In this document: one piece after another, positions 1 through 7,967 of the stretch | Layout: every line of letters starts with the position of its first letter | Position numbering within the stretch: the first letter of the stretch is position 1 | Assembly: GCA_902490325.1 (NCBI GenBank) | Contig: CABUDJ010000004.1 | Span: 1 to 55,313, forward strand | Direction of reading: 5' to 3' | Source of the DNA: an uncultured Collinsella sp. | Lineage (GTDB): Bacteria; Actinomycetota; Coriobacteriia; Coriobacteriales; Coriobacteriaceae | Length of the DNA: 55,313 nt | Notes under the pieces: generated by a model | Told to the model about the DNA's origin: nothing | Databases searched by the model: none | What the model saw: the letters and a program-made list of their open reading frames with translations, nothing else | Position numbers and translations under genes: made by a program

Positions 1-58
1 CGTCGCCAATCGCCGTGGCCTGACGGTCTCCGAGATGTTCGTCGGTAAGGAGAACTAA
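1..58 (+). CDS. rpsE: 30S ribosomal protein S5, C-terminal end (partial)
   Basis: Only the last 18 codons are in the window, read from base 2 and ending in TAA at 56-58. The peptide ends GLTVSEMFVGKEN, which resembles the C-terminus of S5. The identification rests mainly on its position directly before rpmD in the conserved spc ribosomal protein order. S5 is a small-subunit protein involved in decoding accuracy. The gene starts outside the window. Confidence 0.75.
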   Translation, partial: VANRRGLTVSEMFVGKEN

Positions 59-60
59 GC

Positions 61-243
61 ATGGCTGACACCATCAAGATCAAGCAGGTCCGCAGCACCA
101 ACGGTTGCAAGCAGGACCAGGTCCGTACTGTCCGTGCCCTCGGTCTCCACAGGATCCGCGAGGTTCGCGAGATTGCTGACAACGAGTCCGTCCGCGGCAT
201 GATCTTCAAGGTCAAGCACCTTGTCGAGATTGTAGAGGAGTAG
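61..243 (+). CDS. rpmD: 50S ribosomal protein L30
   Basis: This 60-residue protein has the usual length of bacterial L30 and its typical pattern: a basic N-terminal strand (IKIKQVRS), then TVRALGLHRI, and the closing VKHLVEIVEE. L30 is a large-subunit protein. The ATG lies two bases after the S5 stop, and rplO begins three bases after its own stop, so the genes are cotranscribed and probably translationally coupled. Nothing unusual is seen. Confidence 0.95.
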   Translation: MADTIKIKQVRSTNGCKQDQVRTVRALGLHRIREVREIADNESVRGMIFKVKHLVEIVEE

Positions 244-246
244 CAA

Positions 247-696
247 ATGCAGCTTCACGATCTTACTCCCGCGCCCGGTTCCACCAAGAACCGCAAGCGC
301 GTCGGCCGTGGCAATTCTTCGGGTCACGGCACCACTTCTGGCCGCGGTCAGAAGGGCCAGGGTTCCCGCTCTGGCGGCACCAAGGGTGCCGGCTTCGAGG
401 GTGGCCAGACTCCGCTGGCCATGCGCCTTCCCAAGCTTCCGGGCTTCCGCAACCCCCGTCGTATCGAGTACACCGCTGTTAACGTTGAGCGTCTCGAGCG
501 CAAGTTCGAGGACGGCGCTGTGATCGACGGTGCCGCTCTTAAGGCCGCTCGCATCACCAAGAGCGAGTTCGAGCCCGTCAAGGTGCTCGGCAATGGTGAG
601 CTCACCAAGAAGTTCACGGTCAAGGTCGACAAGGTCAGCGCTTCTGCGCAGGCCAAGATCGAGGCCGCCGGCGGAAAGGTCGAGCTGCCGTGCTAA
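247..696 (+). CDS. rplO: 50S ribosomal protein L15
   Basis: The 149-residue product has the L15 signature: an N-terminal LHDLTPAPGSTK followed by a very basic glycine-rich stretch (RVGRGNSSGHG, SGRGQKGQGSRSGG). Length fits the family, about 145-150 residues. L15 helps late assembly of the large subunit. Its last seven bases overlap the GTG start of secY, so SecY synthesis is probably coupled to L15 translation. Confidence 0.96.
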   Translation: MQLHDLTPAPGSTKNRKRVGRGNSSGHGTTSGRGQKGQGSRSGGTKGAGFEGGQTPLAMRLPKLPGFRNPRRIEYTAVNVERLERKFEDGAVIDGAALKAARITKSEFEPVKVLGNGELTKKFTVKVDKVSASAQAKIEAAGGKVELPC

Positions 697-1976
697 ATGG
701 TCTTAAGAATGCTTTCCGCATCAAAGAATTGCGCGAAAAGATTCTTTTTACCATAGCTATGCTCGTCGTGTACCGCATTGGTGCGCACGTTCCTGTGCCC
801 GGCATTCCCTTCCAGGGGATGCTGGGCCTTTTCTCGACCGATAACAATTCGGTCGCCGCAGGTGCTATGGCCCTCCTGAATCTTTTCTCTGGCGGCGCGT
901 TGAGCTATGTGTCGGTGTTTTCGCTGGGCATCATGCCTTACATCACCAGCTCGATCATCCTCCAGATGCTCCAGGCCGTCGTGCCTTCCCTGCATGAGCT
1001 TGCCCGCGAGGGCGAGGTCGGTCAGACCAAGATTACGCAGTATTCGCGTTACCTCACCCTGGCTCTGGCAATCCTCAACTCCGTGGGTTACCTCTTCCTC
1101 TTTAAGAGCTTCGGCATCAGCTTTAATGGCGCCGGCGCTCCCGAGATCATCTTCGACCTCATGATCGTCGGTACGCTCACCGCGGGCGCTATGCTGATCA
1201 TGTGGATTGGTGAGCTCATCACCCAGCGCGGTATCGGCAATGGCATGTCGCTGATCATCTTCGCGAACATCATGGCCGGTCTGCCGCAGGCTATCTTCTC
1301 CAGCACCGAGGGTAACGCCGGTGGCATCATCACCATGGTGATCATCTGCGCCATCATCCTGCTGGTTATCCCGCTGATTGTTTTCCTTGAGCGCGGCCAG
1401 CGCCGCATCCCGGTCTCCTACGCTAAGCGCGTCGTGGGCCGTCGCATGATGGGTGGCCAGACCACCTACCTGCCCATCAAGGTCAACACCGCGGGTGTCG
1501 TGCCGATCATCTTCGCTTCGGCGCTGCTGTACTTCCCGGCTCAGATTGCCGTGTTCTTCCCCGGCATCGGCTGGATTCAGGCAGTTGCCTCCGCGCTTTC
1601 GACCGGTTGGCTTAACTGGGTGCTTAACGTTGTCCTCATTGTGTTCTTCGCGTACTTCTACACCTCCATGGTGTTCAACCCCGATGACACGGCCGATAAC
1701 CTTAAGAAGCAGGGCGGCTTTATTCCGGGCGTCCGTCCGGGTAGGGCTACCGCGGCCTACATCAAGAACGCGCTCAACAAGATCACGCTTCCCAGCGCTG
1801 TCTTTTTGGCGCTCATCGCCATCGTGCCTTCGATCATCTTCTCCTTCACGGGTAACCATCTGATCCAGGCATTTGGCGGCACGTCCATCCTCATCATGGT
1901 CGGCGTCGTGCTCGACACGGTCGATAAGCTCGAAGGCCAAATCAAGATGTATGATTACGATGGATTCTTTAAATAG
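690..1976 (+). CDS. secY: Preprotein translocase subunit SecY
   Basis: SecY is the channel subunit of the Sec translocase in the cytoplasmic membrane. The 428-residue protein begins MLNGLKNAFRIKELREKI and shows about ten hydrophobic segments, the plug-region sequence YITSSIILQML, and the cytoplasmic loop ERGQRRIPVSYAKR used by SecA and ribosomes. The start is GTG at 690, inside the end of rplO, and there is no better in-frame start. The position before adk is the standard order. SecA, its motor partner, is encoded at 29389 in this window. Confidence 0.96.
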   Translation: MLNGLKNAFRIKELREKILFTIAMLVVYRIGAHVPVPGIPFQGMLGLFSTDNNSVAAGAMALLNLFSGGALSYVSVFSLGIMPYITSSIILQMLQAVVPSLHELAREGEVGQTKITQYSRYLTLALAILNSVGYLFLFKSFGISFNGAGAPEIIFDLMIVGTLTAGAMLIMWIGELITQRGIGNGMSLIIFANIMAGLPQAIFSSTEGNAGGIITMVIICAIILLVIPLIVFLERGQRRIPVSYAKRVVGRRMMGGQTTYLPIKVNTAGVVPIIFASALLYFPAQIAVFFPGIGWIQAVASALSTGWLNWVLNVVLIVFFAYFYTSMVFNPDDTADNLKKQGGFIPGVRPGRATAAYIKNALNKITLPSAVFLALIAIVPSIIFSFTGNHLIQAFGGTSILIMVGVVLDTVDKLEGQIKMYDYDGFFK

Positions 1977-1994
1977 GCTAGAGGAGGATTGCTC

Positions 1995-2621
1995 ATGAAC
2001 CTCGTATTGCTCGGAGCTCCGGGTGCCGGTAAGGGCACCGTCGCACAGGAGCTCGTCGCCGAGTTTGGCGTCGCCCATATTTCCACGGGCGACCTGCTGC
2101 GTGCTGCCGTCAAGGGTGGCACCGAGCTTGGTATTCAGGCTAAGAAGTACATGGACGCTGGCGAGCTCGTTCCCGACCAGCTCGTGATCGACCTTGTCAA
2201 GGAGCGCCTTGCCGCCGATGACGCCCAGCAGGGCTTCATCCTCGACGGCTTCCCGCGCAACACCGCCCAGGCTGTGACGCTCGATTCCGAGCTTTCCGCC
2301 ATGGGTCGCGAGATCGACTGTGCCCTTCTGGTCGATGTGGCCCCCGAGGTCATTATCGATCGTCTGTCTTCGCGTCGCACCTGCCGCGCCTGCGGTTACA
2401 CCGGCACCGCTGCCGATGCCACCTGCCCCAAGTGCGCAGGCGAGATGTATCAGCGCGACGACGACAAGCCCGAGACCATCAAGAACCGTCTCGACGTCTA
2501 CGAGAAGTCCACGAGCCCGCTCGTCGACTACTATCGTGGCCAGGGTCTGCTCAAGTCGGTCAACGGTGACCAGGCTCGCGAGACCGTGTACGGGGATGTC
2601 AAAGAGGCTCTCGGTCTATGA
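1995..2621 (+). CDS. adk: Adenylate kinase (zinc-LID type)
   Basis: Adenylate kinase interconverts ATP plus AMP with two ADP. The 208-residue protein has the P-loop GAPGAGKG at residues 7-14, the AMP-binding region STGDLLRAAV, and the FILDGFPRN motif. The LID carries four cysteines (130, 133, 144, 147), the zinc-binding version also found in Gram-positive bacteria. ATG at 1995 is preferred over TTG at 1989 because GAGGAGG at 1981-1987 is correctly spaced only for the former. The stop overlaps the map start (ATGA). Confidence 0.95.
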   Translation: MNLVLLGAPGAGKGTVAQELVAEFGVAHISTGDLLRAAVKGGTELGIQAKKYMDAGELVPDQLVIDLVKERLAADDAQQGFILDGFPRNTAQAVTLDSELSAMGREIDCALLVDVAPEVIIDRLSSRRTCRACGYTGTAADATCPKCAGEMYQRDDDKPETIKNRLDVYEKSTSPLVDYYRGQGLLKSVNGDQARETVYGDVKEALGL

Positions 2622-3406
2622 TCAAGATTAAGTCTGCAACGCAAATCGAGCAGATGAAGAAGGCAGGAGCGCTATCTAAGATGGCGCTCCGCCACGTTGG
2701 AGCCATGGTGCGCCCCGGCGTTTCGACTTTTGAGCTCGATCAGCTCGCGGAGCAGATTATCCGCATGCATGGCGGCACCCCTGCCTTTAAGGGTTACGGC
2801 GGGTTCCCGGGGACCATTTGCGCATCGATCAACGATGCCGTGGTCCACGGTATTCCCAACCCTGACATGATCCTGCGCGATGGCGATATCATCTCCATCG
2901 ATACGGGAGCCGTTGTCGACGGTTGGGTCGGCGATAACGCATGGACGTTTTTCGTCGGCACCCCCACGCCCGAAGCCAAGGCTTTGTGCGAGGTCACGCG
3001 CGATTGCCTTAAGGCTGCCATCGAGCAGGCTGTTCCCGGTAACCATATCGGGGACGTCGGTTATGCCGTTCAGTCCCTCGCCGAGTCTCACGGTTACGGC
3101 GTGCTTCGTGATTATGTTGGCCATGGCATTGGCCGCGTGATGCACGAGGACCCCAACGTTCCTAACTACGGAAAGAAGGGGAGGGGCGTTCGCCTCCAGG
3201 CCGGCATGGTCATTGCCATCGAGCCGATGGTTACGATGGGTTCCAACCATGTGAGCACGGGCTCCGACGGTTGGATTGTTACGACCAACGACCACCTGCC
3301 CGCCGCGCACTACGAGAACACCGTCGCCATTACCAATGACGGTCCGGTGATTCTGACCACGGATGCCCAAGGTGCTTGGTGTTCGCTCCAAGGCGGAGAA
3401 ATGTAA
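2618..3406 (+). CDS. map: Methionine aminopeptidase type I
   Basis: This 262-residue enzyme removes N-terminal methionine from new proteins. It begins IKIKSATQIEQMKKAG, typical of type I enzymes without the SH3-binding extension. The metal-ligand motifs are visible in order: SIDTGAVVDGWVGDNA (two Asp), GHGIGRVMHEDP (His), AIEPM (Glu) and HYENTVAIT (Glu). The start overlaps the adk stop by four bases, so the two are translationally coupled. The adk-map-infA order is conserved in many Gram-positive bacteria. Confidence 0.95.
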   Translation: MIKIKSATQIEQMKKAGALSKMALRHVGAMVRPGVSTFELDQLAEQIIRMHGGTPAFKGYGGFPGTICASINDAVVHGIPNPDMILRDGDIISIDTGAVVDGWVGDNAWTFFVGTPTPEAKALCEVTRDCLKAAIEQAVPGNHIGDVGYAVQSLAESHGYGVLRDYVGHGIGRVMHEDPNVPNYGKKGRGVRLQAGMVIAIEPMVTMGSNHVSTGSDGWIVTTNDHLPAAHYENTVAITNDGPVILTTDAQGAWCSLQGGEM

Positions 3407-3442
3407 CAAGTTCCACTTAGTTGTGGAGCCATTACGAAGTTA

Positions 3443-3471
3443 TTACGATGCGTGCATACGTGTTGTAGAAT
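3443..3471 (+). promoter_or_regulatory. Candidate sigma-70 type promoter before infA
   Basis: TTACGA at 3443-3448 and TAGAAT at 3466-3471 are separated by 17 bases, placing a start point about 30 bases before infA. It would give the infA-rpmJ-rpsM-rpsK-rpsD-rpoA-rplQ block its own promoter inside the larger cluster. Pattern match only. Confidence 0.45.
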
Positions 3472-3510
3472 ACTCAATCGCTGTCGTTTTCTAGAGAAAG
3501 ATGATTGCTT

Positions 3511-3729
3511 GTGAAGAAGGAAGACGCAATTGAGCTCGAGGGTACGGTAAAGGAACCGTTGCCCAACGCCATGTTTAAGGTCGAGCTCGAGAACGGTCAT
3601 TCGGTTCTGTGCAACATTTCTGGCAAGATCCGAATGAATTACATCCGTATTCTCCCCGGTGACAGGGTTGTCGTGGAGCTTTCCCCGTACGACCTGACCC
3701 GCGGCCGCATCACCTATCGCTACAAATAG
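3511..3729 (+). CDS. infA: Translation initiation factor IF-1
   Basis: IF-1 binds the ribosomal A site during initiation. Starting at GTG 3511 the product is 72 residues, the usual IF-1 length, beginning MKKEDAIELEGTVKE and showing the S1/OB-fold pattern (FKVELENGHSVLCNISGKIR, then ILPGDRVVVELSPYDLTRGRITYRYK). A TTG two codons upstream (3505) is possible but would add residues not usual for the family. The gene is about 100 bases from map and has a candidate promoter of its own. Confidence 0.93.
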   Translation: MKKEDAIELEGTVKEPLPNAMFKVELENGHSVLCNISGKIRMNYIRILPGDRVVVELSPYDLTRGRITYRYK

Positions 3730-3753
3730 CGGCACGTATACACGCACTCCATT

Positions 3754-3830
3754 TCCGACTGCAGGCTTAGCTCAACCTACGGTCGGATTGTGTGTGAAGA
3801 CCAGCCATAGTTTTAAACGCCTGCGGCTGG
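3754..3830 (+). promoter_or_regulatory. Two hairpins in the infA-rpmJ leader
   Basis: The 150-base gap between infA and rpmJ holds two stems: TCCGAC (3754-3759) with GTCGGA (3782-3787), and CCAGCC (3801-3806) with GGCTGG (3825-3830). No run of T follows either one. Because the downstream genes include rpsD, whose product S4 represses its own mRNA in other bacteria, these could be an autoregulatory leader, but no known S4 site was recognised. Confidence 0.3.
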
Positions 3831-3879
3831 GCGAGTAGATAGTAGGGAAGTAGTTTGAGCGCTACCGAAAGGAAGAACG

Positions 3880-3993
3880 ATGAAGGTACGTCCTTCGGTC
3901 AAGAAGATGTGCGATAAGTGCAAAATCATTAGGCGCCATGGCAAGGTCCTCGTCATTTGCGAGAACCCCCGTCATAAGCAGCGTCAGGGTTAA
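3880..3993 (+). CDS. rpmJ: 50S ribosomal protein L36
   Basis: This 37-residue protein is the zinc-ribbon L36: MKVRPSVKKMCDKCKIIRR followed by VLVICENPRHKQRQG. The Cys-X2-Cys, later Cys and His ligands of the C+ form are present. ATG at 3880 is preceded by AAAGGAAG. It sits between infA and rpsM, its standard place. Confidence 0.95.
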   Translation: MKVRPSVKKMCDKCKIIRRHGKVLVICENPRHKQRQG

Positions 3994-4007
3994 GAGAGGA
4001 GACTACG

Positions 4008-4382
4008 TTGGCCCGTATTAATGGTGTCGACCTCCCGCGTGAGAAGCGCGTTGAGATCGGTCTGACCTACATTTACGGCATCGGCCGCACCACTGCGACG
4101 AAGATTTGCGTCGAGTGCAACGTTAACGTGGATACGCGCGTTAAGGACCTCACCGAGGATGAGGTTAACGCCATCCGCGATTATATCGACAAGAACCAGA
4201 TCATGGTTGAGGGCGACCTCCGCCGTGAGCGCAACCAGAACGTCAAGCGCCTTATGGACATCGGCTGCAACCGCGGCCTTCGTCACCGCAAGGGCCTCCC
4301 GGTCCGCGGCCAGCGCACCCACACTAACGCTCGTACCCGCAAGGGCCCGAAGCGTCAGATCGGTGCTAAGAAGAAGAAATAA
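4008..4382 (+). CDS. rpsM: 30S ribosomal protein S13
   Basis: S13 is a small-subunit head protein that contacts tRNA and L5. The 124-residue product starts at TTG 4008, read as MARINGVDLPREKRVEIGLTY, with AGAGAGGAG at 3994-4002 as the ribosome binding site. The helix-turn-helix-like GIGRTTATKIC and the basic tail GLPVRGQRTHTNARTRKG are diagnostic. The TTG start is unusual for a very highly expressed gene, but the family's N-terminal sequence fixes it. Confidence 0.95.
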   Translation: MARINGVDLPREKRVEIGLTYIYGIGRTTATKICVECNVNVDTRVKDLTEDEVNAIRDYIDKNQIMVEGDLRRERNQNVKRLMDIGCNRGLRHRKGLPVRGQRTHTNARTRKGPKRQIGAKKKK

Positions 4383-4396
4383 GGAGCGCTAGATAG

Positions 4397-4801
4397 ATGG
4401 CTACTGCTAAGAAGAACGTTCGCGCTGCCCGTCTGAAGCGCGCGGACCGTAAGAACATTTCCGTGGGCCAGGCTCACATTCGTTCTACGTTCAACAACAC
4501 GATCGTTTCGATCACCGATCCCCAGGGCAACGTCATTTCCTGGAAGTCGGCTGGCCAGGTGGGCTTCAAGGGCTCCCGTAAGTCCACGCCGTTCGCTGCC
4601 CAGATGGCTGCCGAGGCTGCTGCCAAGCAGGCCATGGAGCACGGTATGAAGAAGGTTTCCGTCTTCGTCAAGGGCCCCGGCTCCGGTCGTGAGACCGCCA
4701 TCCGCTCCCTCCAGGCTGCTGGCCTCGAGGTCTCGAGCATCCAGGACAAGACCCCCATTCCGCACAACGGCTGCCGCCCCAAGAAGCGTCGCCGCGTGTA
4801 A
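4397..4801 (+). CDS. rpsK: 30S ribosomal protein S11
   Basis: S11 is a platform protein of the small subunit. The 134-residue product has a basic N-terminus, then AHIRSTFNNTIVSITDPQGN and the closing PIPHNGCRPKKRRRV, both hallmarks of the family. Start ATG 4397 follows AAGGAG. It lies between rpsM and rpsD with short gaps of 14 and 19 bases, as expected in one operon. Confidence 0.96.
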   Translation: MATAKKNVRAARLKRADRKNISVGQAHIRSTFNNTIVSITDPQGNVISWKSAGQVGFKGSRKSTPFAAQMAAEAAAKQAMEHGMKKVSVFVKGPGSGRETAIRSLQAAGLEVSSIQDKTPIPHNGCRPKKRRRV

Positions 4802-4820
4802 CTGAAAGGATCGTATCAAT

Positions 4821-5417
4821 ATGGCAATCGACAGGACTCCTGTTCTTAAGCGCTGCCGTCAGCTCGGGATCGATCCCGCTGAGCTCGGTTACAGCAGCAA
4901 GAAGGAATCTATCCGTCAGCCCAAGCGCCGTCGCAAGGAATCTGAGTACGGCATGCAGCTGCGCGAGAAGCAGAAGGTCAAGTTCATCTATGGCGTTCTG
5001 GAGAAGCAGTTCCACGGCTACTTCAACAAGGCCCGTAAGATGAACGGCGTCACCGGTGAGAACCTCATGATCATTCTTGAGTCTCGCCTCGACAACGTCG
5101 TCTTCCGTCTTGGCTTCGCCCGCACCCGCAAAGAGGCTCGTCAGTCCGTCCGTCACGGTCACTTCACCGTGAACGGCAAGCGCGTGGACATCCCGTCCTA
5201 CCGCGTCAAGGCCGGCGACGTCGTCGCTGTCGGCGAGAAGTTCCGTGACCTCCTCCCCATCAAGGAGGCCCTGATTTCCTCCGAGCGCTTTGAGGTCCCT
5301 GGCTGGCTCGAGGTCGATATCGAGAAGCTGTCTGGTAATGTGCTCGCTCTGCCGACGCGTGAGCAGATCAGCGGTGATATCAACGAGCAGCTCATCGTCG
5401 AGCTCTACTCTAAGTAG
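4821..5417 (+). CDS. rpsD: 30S ribosomal protein S4
   Basis: S4 starts assembly of the 16S rRNA 5' domain. The 198-residue protein has a short N-terminus without the four-cysteine zinc motif, the central EKQKVKFIYGVLEKQFHGYF region, and the S4 RNA-binding fold (LESRLDNVVFRLGFARTRKEAR, then GHFTVNGKRVDIPSYRVKAGD). Start ATG 4821 follows GAAAGGATC. In other bacteria S4 often represses its own operon. Confidence 0.96.
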   Translation: MAIDRTPVLKRCRQLGIDPAELGYSSKKESIRQPKRRRKESEYGMQLREKQKVKFIYGVLEKQFHGYFNKARKMNGVTGENLMIILESRLDNVVFRLGFARTRKEARQSVRHGHFTVNGKRVDIPSYRVKAGDVVAVGEKFRDLLPIKEALISSERFEVPGWLEVDIEKLSGNVLALPTREQISGDINEQLIVELYSK

Positions 5418-5449
5418 TCCATCCGGGCTGCTGAGGCTGGAGGTAATAC

Positions 5450-6391
5450 ATGTCAGAATTCATTAGGCCTCAGGTTCAGGTCGAAGAGATCAACGAGACG
5501 TCTGCTCGTGTCTCCGTCGAGCCGCTCGAGCGTGGTTACGGCGATACGCTGGGTAACTCCCTTCGTCGCGTTCTTCTGTCCTCGCTCGAGGGTGCCGCCG
5601 TCGAGGCTATTCAGATCGATGGTGCGCAGCACGAGTTCATGACCATCCCTAACATGGTCGAGGATGTCACCGACATCGTCCTGAATGTCAAGGGTCTTGT
5701 CTTCAGGGCTCTCGGCACGACCGACGAGGCGACCGCCACCATCTCGGTTGACGGCCCCTGCGAGGTCACCGGTGCGGACTTCTTTATTCCGTCCGAGTTT
5801 GAGCTGGTCAACCCCGAGCAGCACATTGCTACGCTTACCGAGGGTGGCCATCTCACCATGAGCATGCGCATCGGCTATGGCCGCGGCTATGTTTCTGGCG
5901 AGGCCAACAAGCGCGACAACGATCCCATCGGTGTGATCCACGTCGACTCGCTGTACTCGCCGGTTTCCCGTTGCGCCAAGCTCGTTGAGGCTTGCCGTGT
6001 CGGTCAGCACACCGACTACGACCGCCTTGTCCTCGAGATCGAGACCAACGGCTCCATCGCCCCGCGCGACGCCGTGGTCCAGGCTGCCAATATCATCAAC
6101 CAGCATATGGCTGCCTTTATGAACCTTGCCGAGACCCCCGAGGTCGAGGAGGAGGCTTCGATCTTCGCTCCCGAGGTCACCAACGACAACGCCGAGCTGG
6201 ACAAGCAGATCGAGGATCTGGACCTTTCCGTCCGTTCCTACAACTGCCTTAAGCGCGCCAGCATTCACTCGGTCCGTCAGCTCGTTGAGTTCTCGGAGAA
6301 CGATCTGCTCAACATCCGTAACTTCGGTGTTAAGTCGATCGAGGAAGTGAAGGACAAGCTTGAGTCCATGGGCCTGAGCCTGAAGGCTTAA
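5450..6391 (+). CDS. rpoA: RNA polymerase alpha subunit
   Basis: The 313-residue product has both alpha domains. The N-terminal dimerisation domain includes PLERGYGDTLGNSLRRVLLSS, and the C-terminal DNA- and activator-contacting domain includes LDLSVRSYNCLKRASIHSV and LLNIRNFGVKSIEEVK. Both lengths are usual. The linker near residues 225-240 is acidic. ATG 5450 follows GGAGGTAAT. It sits between rpsD and rplQ, the standard order, with gaps of about 30 bases. Confidence 0.96.
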   Translation: MSEFIRPQVQVEEINETSARVSVEPLERGYGDTLGNSLRRVLLSSLEGAAVEAIQIDGAQHEFMTIPNMVEDVTDIVLNVKGLVFRALGTTDEATATISVDGPCEVTGADFFIPSEFELVNPEQHIATLTEGGHLTMSMRIGYGRGYVSGEANKRDNDPIGVIHVDSLYSPVSRCAKLVEACRVGQHTDYDRLVLEIETNGSIAPRDAVVQAANIINQHMAAFMNLAETPEVEEEASIFAPEVTNDNAELDKQIEDLDLSVRSYNCLKRASIHSVRQLVEFSENDLLNIRNFGVKSIEEVKDKLESMGLSLKA

Positions 6392-6421
6392 TGCTTCGCA
6401 TATTTGAGGAGAAACTAGACC

Positions 6422-6889
6422 ATGCGTCACAACGTTAAGAAGGGCCTGAAGCTCGGCACCGATGCGAGCCACACCAAGGCCATGAAGAAGAGCCTTGCTA
6501 AGGCCCTCTTCGAGAACGACCGCATCAAGACCACCGAGACCCGCGCTAAGGCGCTTCGTTCGGTCGTCGACCCGATCATCACTTGGGCCAAGAAGGGCGA
6601 CCTGCACTCTCGTCGTCTGGCTATCGCCAAGCTCGGCGATAAGCAGCTCGTTGCCGAGATCTTCGACAAGGCTGCCCAGGGCATGTGGCAGGACCGCAAC
6701 GGCGGTTACACCCGCATCATGAAGCTCGGTAAACGTAAGGGCGACAACGCTCCCATCGTTATCATGGAGCTCGTCACCGAGCCTTGCACGCCTAAGGCCA
6801 AGAAGGCTGCTCCGGCCCCCAAGAAGGCCGCTGCTCCCAAGAAGGTCGAGGCTGTCGAGGAGGCTCCTGCTGAGGAGACCGCTGAGTAG
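6422..6889 (+). CDS. rplQ: 50S ribosomal protein L17 with charged C-terminal extension
   Basis: L17 is a large-subunit protein near the exit tunnel. Residues 1 to about 120 are the conserved domain (MRHNVKKGLKLGTDASHTKAM, ALRSVVDPIITWAKKG, GGYTRIMKLGKRKGDNAPI). The product is 155 residues; about 35 residues beyond the usual end form a low-complexity tail of Ala, Lys, Pro and Glu, changing from basic (KKAAPAPKK) to acidic (EEAPAEETAE). A similar tail is present on L31 at 28620. A strong terminator follows directly, so this gene ends the operon. Confidence 0.95.
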   Translation: MRHNVKKGLKLGTDASHTKAMKKSLAKALFENDRIKTTETRAKALRSVVDPIITWAKKGDLHSRRLAIAKLGDKQLVAEIFDKAAQGMWQDRNGGYTRIMKLGKRKGDNAPIVIMELVTEPCTPKAKKAAPAPKKAAAPKKVEAVEEAPAEETAE

Positions 6890-6915
6890 ACATTCCGTCT
6901 GCATAGGCTATATTC

Positions 6916-6946
6916 GAGGGGTACGTTCGCGTACCCCTCTTTTTTT
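6916..6946 (+). terminator. Intrinsic terminator of the ribosomal protein operon
   Basis: A perfect 10-bp stem (GAGGGGTACG with CGTACCCCTC) closes a TTCG loop and is followed by seven T. It lies 27 bases after the rplQ stop. truA begins 36 bases later and so probably has its own signals or relies on readthrough. Confidence 0.93.
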
Positions 6947-6981
6947 GTCGCGATACCGTTACTTGTTTGTTGGGAGCGCCC

Positions 6982-7806
6982 ATGACTGCGCCGTCTGATT
7001 TCAATTCGATTTCCGAGCTTGACGCCACGCTCGTATTTCGCGTGGCCTATGATGGCTCGTCGTATAGCGGATTTGCCGAGCAGCCGGGACAAACGACGGT
7101 TGCGGGTGAGCTGCGTCGAGCCATCGAGACGCTGCTTCGCCGTCCGATCGGTCTGACGTGCGCAGGTCGTACCGATGCCGGCGTGCATGCCGTGGCTCAG
7201 TACATCAGCGTGCCCGTAACGGACGCTGAGCTCGCCCTTACGCGCCGTAGGTGGCTGCGGGCTATGGATGCCCTGCTGCCCAAAGATATCGCCATCAACG
7301 AGGTCTACAAGGCTCGTAAGGGCTTTTCTGCGCGCTTTGACGCGCGCTCTCGCACTTACACCTATCGCATTGCCGATCGTGATGCGCGGCCCGTGCTGTC
7401 ACGCGGTGCTGTGTGGTGGCATCGCTATCCCCTCGACGTCGATGCGATGGCGGCCGCCTGCCCTGCGCTTTTGGGCGAGCAGGACTTTAAAAGCTTTTGC
7501 AAGGTTGCCTCTGCCGTGGGCAAACCTACGCACCGCTGCGTAATGCGCGCCGAGTTTGGCCATGAGGTTGCGTTTGGCGAGGACATCCTGACGTTTACCA
7601 TCGAGGGCAATGCGTTTCTGCATTCGATGGTCCGCACGATCGTTGGCACGCTTGTCGAGATTGGCATGCATCGCCGTAAACCCGAGTGGATGCGCGAGGT
7701 CATCGACGCTTGCGACCGTACCGCTGCGGGCCCCACGGCTCCTGCCTGCGGCCTTACGTTTATGGGCGTGGATTACGATCCCGCCGAGCTTGTCGTGCTC
7801 GACTAG
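6982..7806 (+). CDS. truA: tRNA pseudouridine(38-40) synthase TruA
   Basis: TruA makes pseudouridine at positions 38-40 of the tRNA anticodon arm. The 274-residue protein has the family start (LVFRVAYDGSSYSGFAEQPGQ), the catalytic aspartate Asp65 in AGRTDAGVHA, and later FTIEGNAFLHSMVRTIVGTLVEIG. ATG 6982 follows GGGAG with good spacing; a TTG 15 bases upstream is less likely. truA after rplQ is a common arrangement, here separated by a strong terminator. Confidence 0.94.
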   Translation: MTAPSDFNSISELDATLVFRVAYDGSSYSGFAEQPGQTTVAGELRRAIETLLRRPIGLTCAGRTDAGVHAVAQYISVPVTDAELALTRRRWLRAMDALLPKDIAINEVYKARKGFSARFDARSRTYTYRIADRDARPVLSRGAVWWHRYPLDVDAMAAACPALLGEQDFKSFCKVASAVGKPTHRCVMRAEFGHEVAFGEDILTFTIEGNAFLHSMVRTIVGTLVEIGMHRRKPEWMREVIDACDRTAAGPTAPACGLTFMGVDYDPAELVVLD

Positions 7807-7967
7807 GGGAGGGCTCGACGCGTCGTGCGTCGACACCTGTCATCTGTGGGCTGCACGTGTGCAACATCTGTTCTTGGCGTGCAATACAACCGGTGTCTCA
7901 TTGCTTTTATTGCCGGGGTGTACCATGAACCACGATTTAATTCATTGCTGTCGAGAGGACGGATAAC

